From positions 1 to 37,925 of the forward strand of contig CANBRH010000009.1 in the NCBI GenBank assembly GCA_947371865.1: a stretch of 37,925 bases of DNA, written 5' to 3'. The position numbers and the translations under genes are program-made. Below the pieces are notes generated by a model that ran no database searches, was not told where the DNA came from, and worked only from the letters and a program-made list of their open reading frames with translations. Shown here piece after piece: positions 32,193 to 37,925 of the stretch (position 1 is its first letter; each line of letters starts with the position of its first letter). Source of the DNA: Actinomycetota bacterium (GTDB taxonomy: Bacteria > Actinomycetota > Actinomycetes > Nanopelagicales > Nanopelagicaceae).

Positions 32193-33085
32193 TTACCCAT
32201 CACCTGCAGGATTTTAGTGCGGAGTAGTGGGAGCAATGGAATAGTTCTGGGACCAAAGGAGAGAAGCAGCGAATCATCCACCGTGACCACTCGGCCATTC
32301 TTGCCGGCTGGCGTCTGACCAACCCCTGGTAATTGTTGTAGTCCCTTAAGACCACCTACCGAAGATAGACCTTTGGTCATTAATAGCAGAACATCGGGCT
32401 GCATCTTGATTAATGCCTCGGCAGTTAGTGCATTGAAAGGATGAGGTTCTGTTGCTGCACCGACATCGGTAACGCCAATCGCCTGCAACATGGAATCAGC
32501 CCCGGATCCCTTGCCGCCAATGAGGTAGATGGAAGCAGTTCCACGAAGGTAGAGGAAGGCGACCTTAATTTTCTCAGTTGGAAAAACAATCTTTGAAAGT
32601 TGAGCATCCAATAACTTCTGCGCGGTGGGGGTCTGTAATACGAGTGAAATCGCCGACTCTTTAGCGGAGACAGTACTGAGCGTCCAAGCATCTGGAATCT
32701 TCACGATCTTTATCCCAGAATTCTTGAGAATTGTAAGCGCTGTTGCCGGGCTGGTATTGGAATCAATGAGGATGAGGTCGGGTTTCTGGCTGAGAATTCG
32801 TTCCACGGAAACTTGGTGCGCATCGGTATCGATCGGAATTGCTGCAAGTTCGGGCATGGTTGAGGCGATATCTCGGCCCACAAGTTCAGCCTTGTAGCCC
32901 AAGGCAGCAACTATTTCGGCACTGCCGTTGGCTAGAGCCACTATCCGGTGATAGCGGGGAACCTCTCCGGAATGAACAACAGAAAGAGATACGTCAGTAT
33001 CAGAAATATTGGAGACGACTATGGGACTAGCGCCACAACCACTGAGCAATAGCGTCGTCGCGACTAGAGCGATCAGAGGTTTCAC
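32189..33085 (-). CDS. Heme/siderophore/B12-type substrate-binding lipoprotein
   Basis: This 298-residue class III binding protein has a lipoprotein signal (LLLSGCGAS, Cys17). The Peripla_BP_2 fold is marked by RIVALANGSAEIVAALGYKAELVGRD, VSVERILSQKPDLILIDSN, a long connecting helix, and IKMQPDVLLLMTKGL. The pattern is closest to hemin-binding HmuT/BtuF-type proteins, but the ligand is not proven. The start is GTG, with no visible Shine-Dalgarno. A TATAAC box read leftward at 33103-33108 would put the transcript start only about 10-15 bases before the GTG, suggesting near-leaderless translation. Confidence 0.87.
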   Translation of the reverse strand: MKPLIALVATTLLLSGCGASPIVVSNISDTDVSLSVVHSGEVPRYHRIVALANGSAEIVAALGYKAELVGRDIASTMPELAAIPIDTDAHQVSVERILSQKPDLILIDSNTSPATALTILKNSGIKIVKIPDAWTLSTVSAKESAISLVLQTPTAQKLLDAQLSKIVFPTEKIKVAFLYLRGTASIYLIGGKGSGADSMLQAIGVTDVGAATEPHPFNALTAEALIKMQPDVLLLMTKGLSSVGGLKGLQQLPGVGQTPAGKNGRVVTVDDSLLLSFGPRTIPLLPLLRTKILQVMGK

Positions 33086-33203
33086 TGGTCGATTATCACA
33101 CCGTTATATCTGACTTTCTTCATCGCTTTGTAGCCTAAAAGTCCGACGTTGGCGACCCTATCTGTCTGGGAAAAGAATCCAGCGGGTGAGTTAAATTTCG
33201 CGA
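33086..33203. promoter_or_regulatory. Divergent promoter region, importer / secreted proteins
   Basis: This 118-base spacer lies between divergent genes. Leftward, TATAAC (33103-33108 on the minus strand) is a good -10. Rightward, TTGGCG (33149-33154), 18 bases, then AAGAAT (33173-33178) is a fair promoter. I found no clear 19-base DtxR/IdeR or Fur palindrome, so iron control cannot be claimed from sequence. Confidence 0.4.
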
Positions 33204-33680
33204 ATGAGAAAATGGATTGGAATTGGAGTTGCGGCTTTAATTCTGCTTCCCAATGCTGCATTCGCAACCTCCATAACCGGCTCACATGGCGAGACGCTTA
33301 CTATTAGTAAAACCAGTGGCATCAAGTCGGGCGAAAAGTTAATTATTCAAGGTCAACACTTTGATGAAACCGTAGGCATCTACATCGAAATGTGTCAGGT
33401 AGTGGCCAAAGGAGTCCGGCCATCAGTTTGTGGTGGTGGTGCTGATAAAACTGGCTCCTCTGGAGCATCAGTATGGATCTCTTCCAATCCACCTAACTAT
33501 GGAATTGGCCTTGCGCTTCCGTACAAACCAGGTGGTCGATTTACGACCACAATCAAAGTTTCTTCCAAAATCGGAAAGCTTGATTGTCGTAAAGCAAAGT
33601 GCGCAATTTATGTGCGGGCCGATCACACACGCGGCGATGACCGCAGTTACGACATCTTGTTACCAATTTCATTCAAGTAA
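33204..33680 (+). CDS. Secreted neocarzinostatin-like small protein
   Basis: This 158-residue protein has a clear signal peptide (about residues 1-22, ending AAFA). The mature part has the layout of neocarzinostatin apoprotein: an initial strand (LTISKTSGIKSGEKLIIQGQHF), a first cysteine pair 13 residues apart end to end (CQVVAKGVRPSVC), and a second tight pair DCRKAKC with four residues between. The closing strand is RSYDILLPISF. In neocarzinostatin the second pair has the same spacing and the same preceding Asp. Function is unknown; such folds bind small hydrophobic ligands. It is divergent from the heme-type importer and 18 bases ahead of a related gene. Confidence 0.75.
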   Translation: MRKWIGIGVAALILLPNAAFATSITGSHGETLTISKTSGIKSGEKLIIQGQHFDETVGIYIEMCQVVAKGVRPSVCGGGADKTGSSGASVWISSNPPNYGIGLALPYKPGGRFTTTIKVSSKIGKLDCRKAKCAIYVRADHTRGDDRSYDILLPISFK

Positions 33681-33698
33681 AAAAGGAAAGTAGGAGAA

Positions 33699-34697
33699 AT
33701 GAAGAAGAGATATACAACTGGGATAATTGCATTGTCCGTAGTTTTGGGATCTAGCTTCTTGGCAACTGCCAATGCGGCCACGACAATTTCGGCCCAAAGC
33801 AGTCCACTGACAAATCTGGATCCGGCCGGGGCAGACATTCACCTGGGATTGCAGAATTTTCCAGCCAATCATGGTCTTTATATTTCCGAAGGTGTCCAAC
33901 CAGCAACTGGCGCACATGCCACTTCGCTCTTTGATCAATCCACCATTTGGGTCTCTGAATCTGCCGCAATCCCCAACTTTCCCGCTCCACTATCCCCAAC
34001 CAAAAGCGATGTGAAAATTCACGTGGTGGGCTCATTTTCAAACGCGGCGGGCGTTGCCGTTGATTGCCATATCTCAATCTGTGGTCTCTTTTTTCGCCTC
34101 GACCATACCGCCCCAGGAGATACCTCTGAAGATCAATTCTTTCCCATTACTTTTAAGGCTGGAACTTCAGCTCCGGTATTAGCCCCAGACACAATTTCAG
34201 TCTCAGTCAATGGCTCAGTAATTCCAGCGAATGTACCTGGGACGCTTGCTTATCGAGCTCCCATAACTTTCGTTGTAACTACCGGATCTGGAGCTGCGGT
34301 TACTTTGACGTCATTCACACCAGAATGTGCGGTGAGTGGATTCACGATCACGGCTCTTAAGGGAGCCGGTCAATGCGATATTGCAGTTGCATCGCCAGGC
34401 AATGCATCTGTAGGTCCAAAGACCTCTCACTTTCCCTTTAATTTGGCTTTAGGAGTTCAGCGCGCTGGTCCGTTGAAGGCTGCAGCAAAAGTAGGTAAAA
34501 ATATTTCGTTAGCTAAAGAGACCAACTTTGGTGAAAGAATTACCTACAAAACTTCGACTCCAAAGATTTGTACTGTTGCAGCAACCAATGTGAAGGTCTT
34601 GAAGAGTGGAACTTGTTCGTTGGTAGCGACTGCTGGTTCTCGAACCGGTTTGTTCGGCGCCTACTCGGCAAAGATTGTCTTAGCTGTATCTAAGTAA
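33699..34697 (+). CDS. Secreted two-part protein, neocarzinostatin-like N-terminus plus Ig-like domain
   Basis: This 332-residue secreted protein has a signal peptide at about residues 1-27 (ATANA cleavage). Residues about 28-152 parallel the preceding protein, ending with DCHISIC, FRLDHTAPGD and EDQFFPITF, the counterparts of DCRKAKC, VRADHTRGD and YDILLPISF. The first cysteine pair is missing here. The rest (about 155-332) looks like bacterial Ig-like strands with cysteines (FTPEC, GQCDIAV, KICTV, GTCSLVA). An AGGAG site is four bases before the ATG. It is probably cotranscribed with the smaller paralogue; no sortase motif or anchor was seen. Confidence 0.75.
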   Translation: MKKRYTTGIIALSVVLGSSFLATANAATTISAQSSPLTNLDPAGADIHLGLQNFPANHGLYISEGVQPATGAHATSLFDQSTIWVSESAAIPNFPAPLSPTKSDVKIHVVGSFSNAAGVAVDCHISICGLFFRLDHTAPGDTSEDQFFPITFKAGTSAPVLAPDTISVSVNGSVIPANVPGTLAYRAPITFVVTTGSGAAVTLTSFTPECAVSGFTITALKGAGQCDIAVASPGNASVGPKTSHFPFNLALGVQRAGPLKAAAKVGKNISLAKETNFGERITYKTSTPKICTVAATNVKVLKSGTCSLVATAGSRTGLFGAYSAKIVLAVSK

Positions 34698-34711
34698 ACG
34701 ATCCAAAAAAG

Positions 34712-35299
34712 TTAGTGCGTAGCCAGGGCTCGGAGTCCTGCAATTGCGAATATCGTCGCATTGCGGATTTCGAGCTCTGCGTCATTTCCGGATTCAATTC
34801 GGATGCTTGCGGCATCGGTAACGCTAGAGATATATGCCGTAGCAGTCGCGACATCATTTATACCTGCAGAAACGAGCGCCTCACGTAATGGTGCGATGAG
34901 TTTTCGGTGACCGAGTGCAATTTCTTCCTTGCGATATTCCGGAGTCGTAACTGTGTTGAGAGATTTGACCAACATGTGGCGACCATCTGCAACGTATCGC
35001 AACCCTTCGGCAATCCATAATGAGAGTTTTTCAAAGGGATCGTGTGCGCCTTTAATCGCATCAGCAAGTCGAACTAAGTAGTAATCAAGTTCTTCGACCA
35101 CCAAATCTGCAACCAAATCTGCAGAGCTTGAAAAATATTCATAGATCGAAGATCGCGAGAGCCCAGCCTTCTGTGCAACTGCGGCAACCGTGATGGCAGA
35201 AGCGCCATCTGCAAGCGCTAATTCCATAGCTGCGGAAACCAACTGCTGACGCCGGAATTCTCGATGCGCGGCAAGGTTGGGGGCTTGGATCTTGGGCAT
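34712..35299 (-). CDS. TetR-family transcriptional regulator
   Basis: This 195-residue regulator has the TetR helix-turn-helix at about residues 17-62 (FRRQQLVSAAMELALADGASAITVAAVAQKAG, LSRSSIYEYFSSSADLV) and an all-helical ligand domain after it. The ligand and targets are unknown. It is convergent with the secreted-protein genes and divergent from a small secreted protein. An inverted repeat in the upstream spacer (35340-35365) may be its operator. Confidence 0.88.
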   Translation of the reverse strand: MPKIQAPNLAAHREFRRQQLVSAAMELALADGASAITVAAVAQKAGLSRSSIYEYFSSSADLVADLVVEELDYYLVRLADAIKGAHDPFEKLSLWIAEGLRYVADGRHMLVKSLNTVTTPEYRKEEIALGHRKLIAPLREALVSAGINDVATATAYISSVTDAASIRIESGNDAELEIRNATIFAIAGLRALATH

Positions 35300-35339
35300 A
35301 GGCGCATCCTTTCACGCTTAACTGAGGAAAAGGATTACC

Positions 35340-35365
35340 AGCAGGCTCTCAGGAAGTTCCCTGCT
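35340..35365. promoter_or_regulatory. Inverted repeat, possible TetR operator
   Basis: AGCAGG (35340-35345) and CCTGCT (35360-35365) are perfect inverted arms separated by 14 bases, located in the spacer between the tetR start and the divergent small gene. The position fits an autoregulatory operator. The arms are short, so chance cannot be excluded. Confidence 0.3.
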
Positions 35366-35396
35366 TCACATCAGCACGATGAGCCATAGTCAAGCC

Positions 35397-35621
35397 ATGA
35401 AACGACACTTAGCAATCCTCGCCTTTGGACTTCTCGTAGCCGGTTCAGTTACTTATGCTCAAATTACTCCTCAAGGGGTCACTAATTCGGCCTCATCTAG
35501 CGTTTCGCAGAGCACGACAACCGCTTCTTCCGGCACGGCCAACGCGGCGCCGATCTCATCAAACACGACGCCATCTATTGCCAAACCTTCAATTGCTGGC
35601 GGCGGAGAATCTGACGACTAA
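35397..35621 (+). CDS. Small Ser/Thr-rich secreted protein
   Basis: This protein is about 74 residues when started at the ATG at 35397 (MKRHLAILAFG), which gives a clean signal peptide with cleavage near TYAQ. An in-frame ATG at 35379 would add six residues. The mature part is low-complexity Ser/Thr/Ala (SASSSVSQSTTTASSG) with an acidic end GGGESDD. No family was recognised. Its TAA interlocks with the TAG of the convergent transporter gene (CTAA at 35618-35621). The codon pattern and clean signal peptide favour a real gene, but it is short. Confidence 0.55.
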   Translation: MKRHLAILAFGLLVAGSVTYAQITPQGVTNSASSSVSQSTTTASSGTANAAPISSNTTPSIAKPSIAGGGESDD

Positions 35622-36538
35622 GCCACCTTCTTCTTCTCCGCTATTTGCGAGAAGAGAATCGAGCCTAAGGTTAGAAGAGTTCCAAATATTAAATAACTAC
35701 TGACTCCGCCTTTTGTCGCCGGCGCCAACCAATCCAAAAGCAGCGCCCCAACAAGCTGGCCAGTGACGCTAAAGAGAATAAAGTTGAGAACTCCCATTGC
35801 CTTGACGACATAGGCCGACACAGCGATGAAGATGAGCCCCAATGGACCACCCAGGTATACCCACGGATTTGTAGGTATATGTGCGATATGCCCGCCATTG
35901 AGCACATTAATAATGAGCGAAATTGACAGCACCAAACTACCCACCGAAAAATTTATCCAAGCCGTTGCCAGCGGCCTGCCAGTAACTACATTTAATTGGC
36001 CATTAATTGCTTGTTGGAACGCAACAACCGCGCCGACTAACACTGTAAGCAGAACTGGTAGCAATTTAAAATTCGCACCACTTAACTTGGGAAAAACCGC
36101 GATCGTTACTGCCATCAGAGTTAATGCAGCTCCAAGAACTCGGGGAAGTGTTATGTGTTTCTTTCCGCTCGGGGAAATACCCATCTTGTCGACCACGAGC
36201 GAAGTTACTGTCTGACCCCCGATGGTCGCGATCGTGAAAATCGCAACGCCAAGTTCTGGGACGGTAATACTTTGAATGGATAAAAAGAATCCGCCAGCGA
36301 CACCTCCGAGCAGATACCACGGCTTCAACTTCTTCGCCTTCCAAGCATCGCGCACCAAGGCTAGACCGGCTCGTTCTTTCTTAGAACCGAAAACTAAAAT
36401 CCATAAAAAGATCCAGCCAGCAAAGTTGGAAAGAAATGCTCCGGCGATACTGTTATGAACCGAGGTGGCTAAAGAGCCATTAATTCTGGATTGCAGAGCA
36501 ACGAGCGCTCCAATAAAGATGGTCAGTAGTCCAAGCAA
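35618..36538 (-). CDS. DMT-superfamily transporter, duplicated YdcZ type
   Basis: This 306-residue membrane protein has about ten helices and is made of two homologous YdcZ (PF04657-like) halves: residues about 1-140 (LQSRINGSLATSVHNSIAGAFLSNFAGW) and 155-300 (FQQAINGQLNVVTGRPLATAWINFSVG). The shared pattern Q..INGxL....G.P/S.A....F..G marks the internal repeat. The substrate is unknown. It starts at TTG with an AAGAGAG site upstream, 24 bases after the LCP gene stop on the same strand, so the two may be cotranscribed. Confidence 0.85.
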   Translation of the reverse strand: MLGLLTIFIGALVALQSRINGSLATSVHNSIAGAFLSNFAGWIFLWILVFGSKKERAGLALVRDAWKAKKLKPWYLLGGVAGGFFLSIQSITVPELGVAIFTIATIGGQTVTSLVVDKMGISPSGKKHITLPRVLGAALTLMAVTIAVFPKLSGANFKLLPVLLTVLVGAVVAFQQAINGQLNVVTGRPLATAWINFSVGSLVLSISLIINVLNGGHIAHIPTNPWVYLGGPLGLIFIAVSAYVVKAMGVLNFILFSVTGQLVGALLLDWLAPATKGGVSSYLIFGTLLTLGSILFSQIAEKKKVA

Positions 36539-36562
36539 AATATTCTCTCTTCTTGAGTCGTA

Positions 36563-37729
36563 TTAGTTAACGCAAGGAATTGCAGCACCGTTTACTGAAG
36601 TTCCATTTGCCATATGTGCGTAATTGACTTTGGTTGGCTTTGGCTTGGGAGTAGTAGAGGTACTTGCTCCGGTCGAACCCGAAACCGTTGGTTTAGGCGT
36701 TGGCTTAGGCGGGAAGAAAAGGTCGTGTGTGAATTTTCGAACTGTTGGAATGTCGATCAAATTAACGCTCTGGCTGTTGCGCATCACGTAGCCTTCAATA
36801 GGCAGGGTGTGGAAGGTGATATGTCCGCCAGTAAGCGCTTTGGCTTGCGGTAAAAAGCCCAAAACATCCCAGCCACTGTCGATAGTGACATCCTTCTTAG
36901 CAACATTGAGCAGCGCCGAGAGCTTTCCAAGGTCACCAAAAATTCCTTGAGTGCGGAATTTTGTAATCACGCCGGTAATAAATGCTTGTTGTCTATGGGT
37001 TCGGTCTAGGTCGCCATTGGGAAGTCCATGACGTTGGCGAACAAATTTGAGCGCATCCACTCCGGTAATTGTCTGCAGTCCTGCGGGAAATACCGCGCCA
37101 GAGTATTGCTTGTCATTTACGGCTTTATTAAGACAAACTTGAATTCCACCAATGGCATTAGCTATGTCATAGAAACCCACGAGATTTACCTCAGCAAAGT
37201 GGTCAATCGGGATTCCCAGCAATTCGGTAATGGTGGCGATGGTCGCCTTTCGGCCAGCATCACGGCTGAGGCGTTCGCGCATTGGCTCTTTAACACCCAA
37301 TTTGTAGAGACGCGAGTCTTCAGCATATTTTGCATAGCCGTAAGCCTCCTTAATTTTCTTCATACCCAAACCTGGAACGTTGACATAGTCATCGCGCGGA
37401 ATCGAAATTGCCACCGCATTTTTTCCATTTGCTGGAATGTGAATCACGATCATCGTATTGGTGTTGTAACCACCAATGGAACTGCTGGAGCCTACGTGCA
37501 TCAGATCAAGTAGAGCTCTCGGCAAATTGGCACCATTGTTATCGCGACGGCTATCGAGACCGAGTAAAAGAATATTTGTATCGCCATAAACGGAGGTCTT
37601 CTGTCCTTTGAGGACATCGGATCTAGGAATAGCCGAAGTGGCAGTCTTGCTAAAGAACGCAAAGGCGGCAGAGGCGAGAACTATGGCTATAGACACTCCT
37701 GCTGTTATTTTTGAAGGGCGTCCACGCAT
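36563..37729 (-). CDS. LytR-CpsA-Psr family cell-wall glycopolymer transferase
   Basis: This 388-residue membrane-anchored enzyme attaches glycopolymers from undecaprenyl carriers to peptidoglycan. An N-terminal anchor helix covers about residues 9-27. The LCP domain (about 50-270) has NILLLGLDSR, NTNTMIVIHI, AVAISIPRDDYV with the conserved Arg-Asp, NAIGGIQVCL, and the Arg motif FVRQRHGLPNGDLDRTHRQQ. A Pro/Lys/Thr-rich linker (PPKPTPKPT, TTPKPKPT) leads to the C-terminus ending PCVN. The glycopolymer is not predictable. Most LCP proteins are essential or redundant cell-wall enzymes in actinobacteria. Confidence 0.92.
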   Translation of the reverse strand: MRGRPSKITAGVSIAIVLASAAFAFFSKTATSAIPRSDVLKGQKTSVYGDTNILLLGLDSRRDNNGANLPRALLDLMHVGSSSSIGGYNTNTMIVIHIPANGKNAVAISIPRDDYVNVPGLGMKKIKEAYGYAKYAEDSRLYKLGVKEPMRERLSRDAGRKATIATITELLGIPIDHFAEVNLVGFYDIANAIGGIQVCLNKAVNDKQYSGAVFPAGLQTITGVDALKFVRQRHGLPNGDLDRTHRQQAFITGVITKFRTQGIFGDLGKLSALLNVAKKDVTIDSGWDVLGFLPQAKALTGGHITFHTLPIEGYVMRNSQSVNLIDIPTVRKFTHDLFFPPKPTPKPTVSGSTGASTSTTPKPKPTKVNYAHMANGTSVNGAAIPCVN

Positions 37730-37818
37730 ATGCCGAATACTAACGCCCGCATGCGCTCAGCCTTTAAATCACATCTAATTTTCAGGATAGGCGAGCGCGA
37801 AAGCGATACAGTGAAGAG
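37730..37818. promoter_or_regulatory. Divergent spacer, LCP gene / S51-like gene
   Basis: This 89-base gap between divergent starts must hold both promoters. It has an AT-rich centre (37770-37786), but no boxes could be assigned with confidence. Confidence 0.3.
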
Positions 37819-37925
37819 ATGAGCGGGGCGCTGGCTTTAGTCGGTTCGGGGGAATATCTGCCTGTCATGGAACCCGTGGAAAATGCGCTCCTCAGTGCTG
37901 CTATCAACCGGGGCAAGAGCAATAC
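37819..37925 (+). CDS. Peptidase S51 / cyanophycinase-like protein, N-terminal fragment
   Basis: An open frame runs from the ATG at 37819 to the window edge, about 35 codons: MSGALALVGSGEYLP then VMEPVENALLSAA. The GSGEYLPxMxxVxxxLL pattern resembles the N-terminus of Type-1 glutamine-amidotransferase-like / peptidase S51 (cyanophycinase-related) proteins, in which LVGSGE is the first strand and loop. The catalytic Ser region is outside the window, so the family call is tentative. It is divergent from the LCP gene. Confidence 0.5.
   Translation, partial: MSGALALVGSGEYLPVMEPVENALLSAAINRGKSN

Noticed and set aside
33086..33203. DtxR/IdeR or Fur box controlling the importer
   Set aside because: No 19-base palindrome close to the DtxR/IdeR or Fur consensus could be found by eye.

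Overview
The window looks like a chromosomal segment of a small-genome, medium-GC actinobacterium. The evidence is a dnaK-grpE-dnaJ-hspR operon with HAIR-like operator repeats, a topoisomerase I with a lysine-rich tail instead of zinc fingers, an MFS/thymidylate kinase fusion, the MurT/GatD lipid II amidation pair, a K+-independent H+-pyrophosphatase and an EtfD-like iron-sulfur membrane protein. Base composition near 50 percent GC, very short intergenic gaps, 1-8 base gene overlaps and interlocking convergent stop codons suggest a streamlined planktonic lineage such as the freshwater Nanopelagicales. That placement is an inference from style and gene content, not proven here. No insertion sequence, phage gene, CRISPR array or rRNA was seen, and no gap between genes exceeds about 240 bases.

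Region 1 (1-7724) is an amide/peptide-use island. A complete Dpp/Opp-type ABC importer (binding protein, two permeases, two ATPases) is bracketed by two paralogous acetamidase/formamidase-family enzymes. A truncated alpha/beta hydrolase lies at the left edge. Region 2 (7731-9806) is a single EtfD-like electron-transfer protein. Region 3 (9899-13686) is the HspR-controlled chaperone operon; the dnaJ product lacks the zinc-finger domain. Region 4 (13716-17353) holds pyrE, a DedA-family protein and hppA.

Region 5 (17389-24829) is a replication-linked run: topA, MFS-tmk, holB, and a secreted tripeptidyl-peptidase-like hydrolase overlapping holB. Region 6 (24883-28516) has a glyoxalase-like protein, tRNA-Thr(CGT), murT, gatD, a LysE-type exporter and a small conserved protein. 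Region 7 (28703-30613) is a DEAD-box RNA helicase with a repetitive basic tail. It converges on a hemin/siderophore-type ABC importer (30610-33085), and an intrinsic terminator for the helicase lies inside the importer's ATPase gene.

Region 8 (33204-34697) encodes two secreted proteins with neocarzinostatin-like features, divergent from the importer. Region 9 (34712-37925) holds a TetR regulator, a small Ser/Thr-rich secreted protein, a duplicated YdcZ-type transporter, a LytR-CpsA-Psr cell-wall ligase and the start of a peptidase-S51-like gene.

The most interesting points are the secreted neocarzinostatin-fold pair beside the heme-type importer, the terminator that doubles as coding sequence for an ABC H-loop, the DnaJ without zinc finger, the altered MurT zinc ribbon, and the double-amidase transporter island.
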